From: Microbispora sp. H11081 | GTDB taxonomy: Bacteria > Actinomycetota > Actinomycetes > Streptosporangiales > Streptosporangiaceae | Assembly: GCF_012999535.1 (NCBI RefSeq) | Contig: NZ_JABBWV010000004.1 | Coordinates: 62,001 to 126,000, forward strand | Direction of reading: 5' to 3' | Length of the DNA stretch: 64,000 bases | In this document: positions 32,668-40,679 of the stretch, piece after piece | Numbering within the stretch: the first letter of the stretch is position 1 | Layout of the letters: the number at the start of each line of letters is the position of its first letter | Made by a program: the position numbers and the translations under genes | The notes under the pieces: generated by a model | What the model was told of the DNA's origin: nothing | The model's input: only the letters and a program-made list of their open reading frames with translations | Database searches by the model: none

Positions 32668-34965
32668 ATGCGCTTCCGGAATTCGCGTGTGCGAACCAAG
32701 GTCGCGGCCCTGCTGGTGTCACTGACCGCCCTGTGGGCGTTCGCCGCCTGGGTCACCGTCCGGGAGGGTGTCAACCTCATCTGGGCCACCACCATCGACA
32801 GCGGGATCGCCCAGCCGAGCGAGCCGCTGCTGCTGGAACTGCAACGCGAGCGCCGGCTTTCCGTCGTCCGCGTCGGAGACGCCGCCAGGGTGTCGCGCAA
32901 GGAACTGCAGGACCAGCGTGCCCGCACGGACGCCGCGATCGGCGTCCTGAAGGAGTCGTCGAGCAGCGACAGGGTCCGTCTCGCGGCCGGCGACGAGCTG
33001 AAGGTCCGCCTGAACGAGACGCTGCGGCGGCTGGACGGCCTGCGCGAGGCCCGGTCGGCCATCGACGCGGGACGCCTCGACCGCATCAGGACGGTGGACG
33101 TCTACGACGACGTCATCGACGCCTTCGACGCCATGTACGGCGTGGTCGCCACGCTCGACGACGCCACGCTCGCCAAGGACGGGCGCACGCTGTCGGCCAT
33201 GAGCCGGGCGCGCGAACTGCTCGCCCGCGAGGACGCGATGATGGCCGGCATCTTCGCGTCGGGGCTGTTCACCGAGCAGGACCACCGGCAGTTCATCCAG
33301 ATGGTGGGAGTGGCCCGCTTCGAGCTCGACCGGGCTGCGGCCGACCTGCCGCCCGCGGACCGCGCCGCGGTGGACAAGTGGAAGAAGTCGCCGTCGGTGA
33401 CGACGCTGCGCACGCTGGAGGACCAGCTCTCGCTCAGCAGGCAGGCAGGCCGCCCGCCCATAGTGACCGAGACGCAGTGGCGCGGCGCCGTGGAGGCGTC
33501 GATGGCCCAGCTGCAGAACGTGATCATCAACGCCGGTGACGCGCTGGTCGAGCGGGCCATTCCGGTGGGAATCGCCGTCTTCGCCCGCCTCCTGCTGGCC
33601 GGCGTGCTCGGCCTCGTGGCGGTCGTCGCCTCGATCGTCCTTTCGATCACCACCGCCCGGGCGCTGGTGCGCCAGCTGGAGAAGCTGCGCGAGGCAGCGC
33701 TCGAACTCGCCAACGACCGGCTGCCGAGCGTGGTCGCCCGCCTCGCCCAGGGCGAGAAGGTCGACATCAAGGCGGAGGCGCCGCCGCTGGACTTCGGGCC
33801 CGACGTCATCGGCCAGGTGGGCGCGGCGTTCAACACCGTGCAGGAGACCGCCATCCGCACCGCCGTCGAGGAGGCCCAGCTCCGGCAGAGCATCCGCGAC
33901 ATCCTGCTCAGCCTCGCCCGGCGTACGCAGTCGCTGGTGCACCGCCAGCTCACGCTGCTCGACGTGATGGAGCGGCGCGAGTCGGACCCGGCGGAGCTGA
34001 AGGACCTGTTCCGCATCGACCACCTCGCCACCCGCATGCGGCGCAACGCCGAGAACCTGATCGTCCTTTCCGGGGCGTCCCCCGCCCGCGCCTGGCGGCG
34101 CTCGGTGCCCATGGTCGACGTCGTACGCGGCGCGCTGGCCGAGGTCGAGGACTACACCCGCGTCACCATGCTGCCGATGGGGCAGACCGCGCTCAGCGGA
34201 CGCGCGGTCGGCGATGTCATCCACCTGCTCGCCGAGCTGATCGAGAACGCGGTGTCGTTCTCCCCGCCGTACACGATGGTGCAGGTGGGCGGCCAGGTGG
34301 TGGCAAGCGGGTACGCGATCGAGATCGAGGACCGCGGCCTCGGGATGAGCGCCGAGGACCTGGAGGCGACCAACCAGCGGATCGCCGACCCGCCCGAGTT
34401 CAACCTGTCGAGCACCGCCAGGCTCGGGTTGTACGTCGTCAGCCGTCTGGCCGAGCGGCACGGCATCAGGGTGTCGCTCAAGGCATCCCCGTACGGCGGC
34501 ACGACCGCGATCGTGCTGCTGCCGCGCGACCTCGTCATCGAGGGCGAGGACGCCGAGCCCGAGGAGGAGACCGGTCGCGGTCTTCCCGGACATCGGGAGC
34601 CGGGCACCCGGCGGATCGCCCTGGTGGGCGCGCCCGAGGCGGCTCCCGAACCAGTGCAGGAGGTGGTCCCCGTGCCGAGGGCTCCCGAACCGCCCAGGCC
34701 CGTGCCGAGCGTTCCACCATCCGGCGGCGAACCGGACCGGCTCACGCCCACGGGCGGCTTCACTCCGTCCGGCCTGCCGTTCCGGGTGCCGCAGGCGAAC
34801 CTCGCTCCCGCGCTCGCCGAGGAGCCGAGGCGCGAGCAGGTGGACGAAGACGAGGACCGCTCACCTGAGGACATCCGATCGATCATGGGCTCGTTCCAAT
34901 CGGGGACGAGGCGCGGCAGATACGAGGCCGCGAAGCTGCTCGGCGAAGAGGAGGACGACTCGTGA
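32668..34965 (+). CDS. cvnA: conservon sensor-kinase-like protein CvnA
   Basis: A 765-residue membrane protein. Helix 1 is at about 11-31 and a large extracytoplasmic nitrate-sensor-like helical domain spans about 32-295. Helix 2 is at about 298-330, followed by a HAMP-like region and HATPase (N box LLAELIENAVSFSPP near 518-532; EDRGLGMS; STARLGLYVVSRLA). There is no conventional HisKA His box, as usual for CvnA. The C-terminal 180 residues are acidic and Pro-rich, probably a disordered platform for the partners. It heads the operon cvnABCD. CvnA proteins are thought to act like receptors for the CvnD GTPase. Confidence 0.93.
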   Translation: MRFRNSRVRTKVAALLVSLTALWAFAAWVTVREGVNLIWATTIDSGIAQPSEPLLLELQRERRLSVVRVGDAARVSRKELQDQRARTDAAIGVLKESSSSDRVRLAAGDELKVRLNETLRRLDGLREARSAIDAGRLDRIRTVDVYDDVIDAFDAMYGVVATLDDATLAKDGRTLSAMSRARELLAREDAMMAGIFASGLFTEQDHRQFIQMVGVARFELDRAAADLPPADRAAVDKWKKSPSVTTLRTLEDQLSLSRQAGRPPIVTETQWRGAVEASMAQLQNVIINAGDALVERAIPVGIAVFARLLLAGVLGLVAVVASIVLSITTARALVRQLEKLREAALELANDRLPSVVARLAQGEKVDIKAEAPPLDFGPDVIGQVGAAFNTVQETAIRTAVEEAQLRQSIRDILLSLARRTQSLVHRQLTLLDVMERRESDPAELKDLFRIDHLATRMRRNAENLIVLSGASPARAWRRSVPMVDVVRGALAEVEDYTRVTMLPMGQTALSGRAVGDVIHLLAELIENAVSFSPPYTMVQVGGQVVASGYAIEIEDRGLGMSAEDLEATNQRIADPPEFNLSSTARLGLYVVSRLAERHGIRVSLKASPYGGTTAIVLLPRDLVIEGEDAEPEEETGRGLPGHREPGTRRIALVGAPEAAPEPVQEVVPVPRAPEPPRPVPSVPPSGGEPDRLTPTGGFTPSGLPFRVPQANLAPALAEEPRREQVDEDEDRSPEDIRSIMGSFQSGTRRGRYEAAKLLGEEEDDS

Positions 34966-35384
34966 CGCACAAGACCGCGGCCTCCGCGGACCTCACGTGG
35001 TTGCTCGACGACCTCGTCGCACGGATCCGCGAGGTGGAGCACGGCATCGTGCTGTCCACCGACGGCCTGCTGCTCGCCGGCTCCCAGGGCCTTCGGGTGG
35101 AGGACGCCGAGCACCTGTCCGCCGTCGCCTCCGGCCTGCAGAGCCTGGCACGCGGGGTCGGCGAGCGCTTCCAGGGCGGGCCCGTACGGCAGACCATCGT
35201 GGAGATGAAGTCGGCCTACCTGCTCGTGACCGTGGCGGGCCAGGGCGCCTGCCTGGCCGTGCTCTGCGCGGGAGACGCCGACGTCGGCCTGGTGGCCTAC
35301 GAGATGGCCATGCTCGTCGCGCGGGTCGGGCAGTACCTCACCTCGCCCGCCCGCACCACGACGGGGAACGAGGTCCGCCTGTGA
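34962..35384 (+). CDS. cvnB: roadblock/LC7 protein CvnB
   Basis: A 140-residue roadblock/LC7-domain protein: DLTWLLDDLVARIREVEHGIVLSTDGLLLAGSQGL at the N-terminus and ETVAGQGACLAVLCAGDADVGLVAYEMAMLV-type strands later. Roadblock proteins of this kind act as GTPase-associated regulators (MglB-like). The start ATG/GTG overlaps the cvnA stop (GTGA), and the stop overlaps cvnC. Complete and of normal length. Confidence 0.94.
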   Translation: MTHKTAASADLTWLLDDLVARIREVEHGIVLSTDGLLLAGSQGLRVEDAEHLSAVASGLQSLARGVGERFQGGPVRQTIVEMKSAYLLVTVAGQGACLAVLCAGDADVGLVAYEMAMLVARVGQYLTSPARTTTGNEVRL

Positions 35385-35755
35385 ACGGTGAGTGGCACGC
35401 TGACGAGGAGCGCCTGCTCGACGCGCCGACCATCCGGCCCTACGTGATCGCACGCGGCCGTACGGAGGCCCAGGACCGCTTCGACCTCATCTCGCTCGCG
35501 GTGACGGTCCGGCCCACGACGGGGACGGAGATCGGGCTGGACCCCGAGCATCAGGCGATCGTGCGGCTGTGCCGCAGGCCGCTGTCGGTCGCGGAGATCG
35601 CGGCCCATCTGGATCTGCCGGCCGGGATCGTCCGGGTCCTCCTCGGAGACCTGTTCGACCGGGGCTTCGTGGCCGTGCAGCAGCCCCAACCGGAGATGGA
35701 CGTGCTGGACGAGCGGATGTACAAGGCGGTGCTCGATGGTCTTCGGGCTCTCTGA
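35381..35755 (+). CDS. cvnC: DUF742 protein CvnC
   Basis: A 124-residue DUF742 protein. It begins with a disordered acidic stretch, then APTIRPYVIARGRTEA (the family hallmark RPY-x(3)-GRT), then a winged-helix-like portion (IVRLCRRPLSVAEIAAHLDLPAGIVRVLLGDLFDRGFV). It starts at GTG overlapping the cvnB stop, and its 3' end overlaps cvnD by 20 bp. It is thought to bridge the sensor complex and the GTPase. Confidence 0.94.
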   Translation: MNGEWHADEERLLDAPTIRPYVIARGRTEAQDRFDLISLAVTVRPTTGTEIGLDPEHQAIVRLCRRPLSVAEIAAHLDLPAGIVRVLLGDLFDRGFVAVQQPQPEMDVLDERMYKAVLDGLRAL

Positions 35756-36335
35756 ATCGCCGAAGTCCCCCCTGAAGATGCCCACGCCGATCAAGTTGCT
35801 GATCGCCGGGGGGTTCGGGGTGGGCAAGACGACGATGGTCGGGGCGGTGTCGGAGATCCGGCCGCTGCGCACGGAGGAGACGCTGACCGACCGCAGCGTC
35901 GGCGTGGACGACCTGTCGGGGGTCGAGGCGAAGGCGACCACCACGGTGGCCATGGACTTCGGCCGGATCAGCATCGGGCAGGACTTCGTCCTCTATCTCT
36001 TCGGCACCCCCGGCCAGGAGCGCTTCTGGTTCGTCTGGGACGAACTCTCCCGGGGCGCGCTCGGCGCGGTCGTGCTCGCGGACACCCGCAGGCTCGCCGA
36101 CTGCTTCCCCTCCGTCGACTACTTCGAGCGGCGTGGCACGCCCTTCGTGGTCGCGGTGAACTGCTTCGAGGGCGCCCAGGTCTTCGACCTGGACGAGGTC
36201 AAGCTCGCCCTCAACCTCGGCGGTGACGTACCGATCATGCTTTGCGACGCGCGTAAGCGGGAATCGGGCAAGGAAGTCCTGATCGAGCTCGTCAAGCACG
36301 CGTACGGGAAGCGTCCCACCGCCACCGCCCACTGA
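35736..36335 (+). CDS. cvnD: conservon GTPase CvnD
   Basis: A 199-residue small GTPase of the ATP/GTP-binding conservon type: G1 GGFGVGKTTMVGAVSE (about 24-39), G3 region LYLFGTPGQERF, G4-like NCFEGAQ (NxxE instead of NKxD), and switch I around TTVAMDFGRI. In conservons the GTPase is the output component. In Streptomyces, conservons sit beside P450 genes and affect secondary metabolism, which matches the P450/terpene operon upstream. Complete. Confidence 0.95.
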   Translation: MVFGLSESPKSPLKMPTPIKLLIAGGFGVGKTTMVGAVSEIRPLRTEETLTDRSVGVDDLSGVEAKATTTVAMDFGRISIGQDFVLYLFGTPGQERFWFVWDELSRGALGAVVLADTRRLADCFPSVDYFERRGTPFVVAVNCFEGAQVFDLDEVKLALNLGGDVPIMLCDARKRESGKEVLIELVKHAYGKRPTATAH

Positions 36336-36354
36336 CGTTTCTTCGCGGCTTCAC

Positions 36355-36375
36355 CCCGGCTATGTCCGGGTTTAT
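36355..36375 (+). terminator. weak terminator after cvnD
   Basis: A five-bp stem CCCGG/CCGGG with a six-nt loop CTATGT is followed by TTTATC, 20 bp beyond the cvnD stop. Short but correctly placed. Confidence 0.4.
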
Positions 36376-36658
36376 CTACATGCAGGCCATTTGTCTGGTC
36401 TGTGCGTGTTTACGTTTCGCGGCGTGCGATGTTTTCGTATCCGCCGACGCGCCGCCCACCTCTGCGGGCTGAACCGGACCCCATTTTCGGCTGTCCGTTA
36501 TTGCCGCCCGATTGCTGCCTACTCATCCCGATTGAGTGCTGTGGGCCAATCGCGTTGCCCTCCGCGCTCAACCATGCGTAACAGGTGGACAACAGCCGTT
36601 GATCTGAGCCTAACCCCACTGTAACGTACGCCACATCGCAGAAACTATCGGGCGCAAG

Positions 36659-36671
36659 CCGAAAGTTTCGG
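36659..36671 (+). promoter_or_regulatory. LacI-type operator of the sugar importer
   Basis: Perfect 13-bp palindrome CCGAAA-G-TTTCGG, 24 bp before the GTG of the binding-protein gene. The GAAAGTTTC core is the classical pattern for LacI-family repressors in actinobacterial sugar operons. A related half site GAAACTATCGG lies about 20 bp upstream. No LacI gene is in the window, so the regulator is elsewhere. Confidence 0.65.
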
Positions 36672-36695
36672 TCGGAATCCAGAAGGGAAACCACC

Positions 36696-37982
36696 GTGAA
36701 GTTGAGTCGGCGAGGTGTGGCGCTCCTGGCAGCGTCGGCACTGGTCCTCGGGGGATGTGGTAGTACCGGGAACGACGCCGGCGAGAGCAAGAGCTCAGCC
36801 GGCGGCAAGGTGACCGTCGAGTTTTGGAATATCTGGACCACGGACCCTCTGAAGAGCTACGGCGCTCAGGCGATCAAGGACTTCCAGGCCAAGCACCCGA
36901 ACATCACCATCAAGAGCGTTCCCTACGAGAACGAGGCGTTCAAGGCGAAGCTGACGACGCTCACGCAGTCCGGCAAGGCGCCGGACATCTTCCAGACCTG
37001 GGGCGGCGGTGTGCTCGGCCAGCAGGTCGACGCGGGCCTCGTCAAGGACCTGTCCGGTGAGGACGCCAACTGGCTCGGCACCTTCACCGACGCCGCGCTG
37101 TCGGCCTACCAGATCGAGGGCAAGACGTACGCCATCCCCGACGACATCGGCATGGTGGGCTTCTGGTACAACAAGGCGCTGTTCAAGAAGGCCGGGATCG
37201 ACGAGCCGCCGACGACCTGGTCGCAGTTCATCGACGGCGTCAAGAAGCTCAAGGCGGCGGGCGTCACCCCGATCGCGCTCGCGGGCAAGGACAAGTGGCC
37301 CGGCCACTACTACTGGGCGTACCTCGCCATGCGCATCGGCGGTCTCGACGCGCTGAAGCAGGCGGGCGAGACCAAGGACTTCACGGGTCCGGCCTTCATC
37401 CAGGCCGGGCAGAAGCTCAAGGAACTGGCCGAACTGCAGCCGTTCCAGAAGGGCTACCTCGGCGCGACGTACGGCGACCCGGGCGGTCAGGCCGCGACCA
37501 TGGGTGACGGCAAGGCCGCGATGGAGCTGATGGGCCAGTGGGCGCCCGCGGTTCAGAACGACGCCGGCAAGGGCCTCGGCGACGACCTCGGCTTCTTCCC
37601 CTTCCCGGCCGTGGACGGCGGTCAGGGCTCGGTCACCGACGCCTTCGGCGGTGGTGGCGGCTACGCGATCGGGTCGGAGGCTCCGCCGGAGGCGATCGAG
37701 TTCCTGAAGTTCCTCACCGAGGACACCGAGCACCGCAAGGCCGTCGCGACCGGCGGTGTGCTCCCGGTGCTGAAGGGCGAGGAGGACGCGGTCACGGACC
37801 CGAACCTGTCCATGGTGGCGAAGAACCTCGCCGGGGCGACCGGGTTCCAGCTCTACCTCGACCAGGCGTACCCGCCGGCCGTCGGTCAGGAGGTCAACGA
37901 CTCCGTGGCCGAGCTGATCGGCGGTACCAAGACGCCGGAGCAGGTGGCGCAGGCCATCACCGAGACGGCGAAGTCGGAGTAA
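36696..37982 (+). CDS. sugar ABC transporter substrate-binding lipoprotein
   Basis: A 428-residue family 1 solute-binding protein. The signal peptide ends in lipobox LGGC (Cys at about 21), followed by GSTGNDAG. The mature part has VTVEFWNIWTTDP, YAIPDDIGMVGFWYNKALFKKAGI (hinge region with conserved FWYNK) and GDGKAAMELMGQWAP, all typical for oligosaccharide binders. GTG start preceded by AGAAGGGAAACC. It captures the sugar outside the membrane and delivers it to the two permeases encoded next. The ligand class is probably an oligosaccharide or polyol, but nothing here fixes it. Confidence 0.92.
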   Translation: MKLSRRGVALLAASALVLGGCGSTGNDAGESKSSAGGKVTVEFWNIWTTDPLKSYGAQAIKDFQAKHPNITIKSVPYENEAFKAKLTTLTQSGKAPDIFQTWGGGVLGQQVDAGLVKDLSGEDANWLGTFTDAALSAYQIEGKTYAIPDDIGMVGFWYNKALFKKAGIDEPPTTWSQFIDGVKKLKAAGVTPIALAGKDKWPGHYYWAYLAMRIGGLDALKQAGETKDFTGPAFIQAGQKLKELAELQPFQKGYLGATYGDPGGQAATMGDGKAAMELMGQWAPAVQNDAGKGLGDDLGFFPFPAVDGGQGSVTDAFGGGGGYAIGSEAPPEAIEFLKFLTEDTEHRKAVATGGVLPVLKGEEDAVTDPNLSMVAKNLAGATGFQLYLDQAYPPAVGQEVNDSVAELIGGTKTPEQVAQAITETAKSE

Positions 37983-37989
37983 GTGTCGC

Positions 37990-38916
37990 GTGAAGACGAT
38001 GAGACCCCGGAGCCACAAGCTCCGGGGGTTCACCACGATCCTGCTGTTCCTGCTCCCCGCGCTCGTGCTCTTCTTCGGGCTCGTCGTGGCGCCGATCCTG
38101 CTCGCCTTCTACGCGAGCGTGTTCAAGTGGAACGGCATGCGCGGGCTGCCGACGGACTTCGTCGGCCTGGCGAACTTCACCCGCCTCCTGGCGGACGAGG
38201 TCTTCCTGGGTGACCTGTGGCGCGGCCTGCTGCTGATCATCTTGTCGGTGGCGATCCAGCTTCCCCTCTCGCTGGGCATCGCCATGCTGCTGAACCAGAA
38301 GATCCGCGGCAGGGCGTTCTTCCGCCTGCTGTTCTTCGCCCCGTACGTCCTGTCCGAGGCGATCACCGCGGTTCTGTTCATGATGATCCTGTCGCCCACC
38401 GAGGGCCTGGCCAACTACATCCTCGGCTGGTTCGGGATCGACCCCCTCGACTGGTTCGCCGACCCGTCGACGGTCATGATGTCGGTGTTCATCGTCATGA
38501 CCTGGAAGTACTTCGGCTTCCACATGATCTTGTACATCGCCGGGCGTCAGGGCATCCCCAGGGAGCTCACCGAGGCCGCCCAGATCGACGGCGCGACGGG
38601 CTGGAAGGTTTTCCGCTACGTCACGCTGCCGCTGCTCGGCCCGACGATCCGCATCAGCGTGTTCCTGTCGGTCATCGGTGCGATCCAGCTGTTCGACCTG
38701 GTGTGGATCATCACGGGCGGCGGTCCTTCGCACTCCTCCGAGACGATGGCCGTCACGATGTTCCAGTTCGGCTTCAAGCGCTTCCAGGTCGGCTACGCGA
38801 GTGCGATCAGCGTGGTGATGTTCTTCATCAGTCTCGTGTTCGCGCTCTTCTACCAGAGATACGTCATGCGCCGCGACCTCGAAGGAGCGAGCACCGTGCT
38901 GAGGGACCAGCGATGA
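37990..38916 (+). CDS. sugar ABC permease, MalF type
   Basis: A 308-residue permease with six predicted transmembrane helices, beginning LRGFTTILLFLLPALVLFFGLVVAPI. The EAA loop that contacts the ATPase is ELTEAAQIDGATGWKVFRYVTLPLL (about 193-217). A GTG start is shown; an ATG nine bases on is also possible. It overlaps the next permease by ATGA. No ATPase gene is present, so a shared MsiK-like ATPase is expected elsewhere in the genome, as is common in actinobacteria. Confidence 0.94.
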   Translation: MKTMRPRSHKLRGFTTILLFLLPALVLFFGLVVAPILLAFYASVFKWNGMRGLPTDFVGLANFTRLLADEVFLGDLWRGLLLIILSVAIQLPLSLGIAMLLNQKIRGRAFFRLLFFAPYVLSEAITAVLFMMILSPTEGLANYILGWFGIDPLDWFADPSTVMMSVFIVMTWKYFGFHMILYIAGRQGIPRELTEAAQIDGATGWKVFRYVTLPLLGPTIRISVFLSVIGAIQLFDLVWIITGGGPSHSSETMAVTMFQFGFKRFQVGYASAISVVMFFISLVFALFYQRYVMRRDLEGASTVLRDQR

Positions 38917-39770
38917 GCGCCAACCGTCACAAGCACTCGCCGACGTCCGGCGGTCCGCTGCGCAGCCTGTCCCTGCACGCGGTCGTTGTGATCACGGCGT
39001 TGTTCGTCGGCATCCCGCTGCTGTACGGGGTGCTCGGCGGCTTCAAGACCACCCGGCAGTTGTCGAGCAACCCGCTGGGCCTGCCCGACCCGTGGGTGCC
39101 GGAGAACTACACGAGCGTCCTCGGCTCCGCGTCGTTCTGGCGCATGCTGTGGAACAGCACCTACATCGCGGTGGCGACCACGCTCGTGGTCGTCGCGGTG
39201 TCCGCGCTGGCGGCCTACGTGTTCGCGCGCTTCGCCTTCCGGGGGCGTGAGGCGCTGTTCACGATGTTCGCCGCGGGGCTCATGTTCCCGTTCGCGGTGG
39301 CGATCCTGCCGCTGTTCGTGCTGCTGCGGATGTTCGGGCTGCTCGACAACCCACTCGGCGTGATCCTCCCGCAGGCGGCCTTCGGCATGCCGATGACGAT
39401 CATCATCCTGCGCGGCTTCTTCCGGGCCATCCCGGGGGAGATCGAGGAGGCGGCGATCCTCGACGGGTGCACGCCGTTCGGGTTCTTCTGGCGGATCCTG
39501 CTGCCGATGGCCAAGCCCGCGGTCGCCACCGTCTCGGTGCTCGCGGTCGTCAACAGCTGGAACCAGTTCATGCTGCCGCTCGTGGTGTTCAGCGACGACA
39601 GCCTCTTCACCATCCCGCTGGGAGTCCAGCAGTTCCAGGGGCAGTACGCGACGGACATCTCACGAGTCATGGCCTACATCGTGGTCGCGATGCTGCCCGC
39701 TCTCGGCTTCTACGCCGTGGCCGAGCGCCAGCTCGTCAGCGGCCTGACCGCGGGAGCCGTCAAGGGCTGA
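38913..39770 (+). CDS. sugar ABC permease, MalG type
   Basis: A 285-residue permease with six helices and the EAA loop EIEEAAILDGCTPFGFFWRILLPMAKPA (about 178-205). The N-terminal PLRSLSLHAVVVITALFVGIPLLYGVLGGFKTTRQ and C-terminal AERQLVSGLTAGAVKG are the standard ends of MalG-like subunits. It is coupled to the MalF-type gene by ATGA and is the last gene of the importer operon. Confidence 0.94.
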   Translation: MSANRHKHSPTSGGPLRSLSLHAVVVITALFVGIPLLYGVLGGFKTTRQLSSNPLGLPDPWVPENYTSVLGSASFWRMLWNSTYIAVATTLVVVAVSALAAYVFARFAFRGREALFTMFAAGLMFPFAVAILPLFVLLRMFGLLDNPLGVILPQAAFGMPMTIIILRGFFRAIPGEIEEAAILDGCTPFGFFWRILLPMAKPAVATVSVLAVVNSWNQFMLPLVVFSDDSLFTIPLGVQQFQGQYATDISRVMAYIVVAMLPALGFYAVAERQLVSGLTAGAVKG

Positions 39771-39900
39771 TCCACGGGCACGACCGCGGCGGGTGGCCGA
39801 AAGGGCTCACCACCCGCGGCGGCCCCCGTCCCCGGCCAGGGGGACACCGGGGACGAGGACGGCGACGGGGGACGCGGCAGGACGGAGCCCGTCGTCCGGG

Positions 39901-40524
39901 TCACAGCCTCCGCAGGTAGCGGGCAGAGGCCCATCCGGGAATGCCGGCGGCGGTGTCGACGGCCACCCAGCCGTGGGTGGCGTCGCAGGCTCCGGCGATG
40001 TTCCCCCCGGCCGGTCGCAGCCTGCCCACGGGGGCGTGGCGGATGCCGGCGCCCTCGCGGACGTTGAGGAAGCTGCCCTCGCGCACGTGCCGGAGGCGGT
40101 AGACGCACGAAAGCGAGGGCCGCCCGGCGAGGTCGAGCCTGTGGAGGTAGCGGGCGGCGGCGAAGCCCGACGCCCCGCCGGCGGTCTTCACCGCGATCCA
40201 GCCCTTGGTGGCGGTGCAGGCTCCGGAGAAGCCCCCGTCGGCCGGTCGCAGTTTGGCGACGGGGGTGTGGCGCAGGCCGGCGCCGTCGCGGACGTTGAGG
40301 AAGCCTCCCTTGCGCACGTCCCTGAGCCGGTAGGTGCACACGACCCCGGGCCCTCGCCCGCTCGCGTCCATGAACTGCCCGAACTGCCCGAACGCCTCCG
40401 ACGAGGTGGGGTCACCGGGACCCGGGGCCGGGCCGGCGACCGCCGGTGCGGGATGGCCCGCGAGGATCGACCCCGCGGCGGCCCACGCCGCCAGCGCGGG
40501 GACGATGCTTCTGACGACTTTCAC
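39901..40524 (-). CDS. secreted protein with two bacterial SH3-like repeats
   Basis: A 207-residue exported protein. The signal peptide starts at GTG (VKVVRSIVPALAAWAAAGSILA) and is cleaved near AVA|GPAP. Two homologous SH3b-like modules follow, each with CTYRLRDVRKGGFLNVRDGAG or CVYRLRHVREGSFLNVREGAG, then PVAKLRPADGG / PVGRLRPAGGN, then GWIAVKT / GWVAVDT, then FAAARYLHRL / WASARYLRRL. Each module has a Cys pair, likely a disulfide. SH3b domains bind cell-wall peptides. AAGGGAGAG precedes the start. No catalytic domain, so a wall-binding or scaffolding role. Confidence 0.85.
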   Translation of the reverse strand: MKVVRSIVPALAAWAAAGSILAGHPAPAVAGPAPGPGDPTSSEAFGQFGQFMDASGRGPGVVCTYRLRDVRKGGFLNVRDGAGLRHTPVAKLRPADGGFSGACTATKGWIAVKTAGGASGFAAARYLHRLDLAGRPSLSCVYRLRHVREGSFLNVREGAGIRHAPVGRLRPAGGNIAGACDATHGWVAVDTAAGIPGWASARYLRRL

Positions 40525-40679
40525 GATCTCTCCCTTCGGTCGGCATCGCCCACGCCGGCCGGGGGGACCCGGGTCAGTGATGCTCACCCGAAGTTCTGAT
40601 CTGATTACTCTGCGTTTACACCTCCGTCGAATTGGCGCCCTGATTTTTTACTCGACACACCAGGGAAAAGAGGGTGATC

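Larger units (their letters stand above)
36336..36695. other. 360-bp intergenic region between conservon and sugar importer
   Basis: No gene is supported here. It holds a weak terminator (CCCGG-ctatgt-CCGGG at 36355-36370 followed by TTTATC) for the conservon, two copies of CCCGATTG about 20 bp apart near 36507 and 36527, and the importer's operator near its right end. The base composition is less GC-rich than the flanking genes. Confidence 0.6.
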
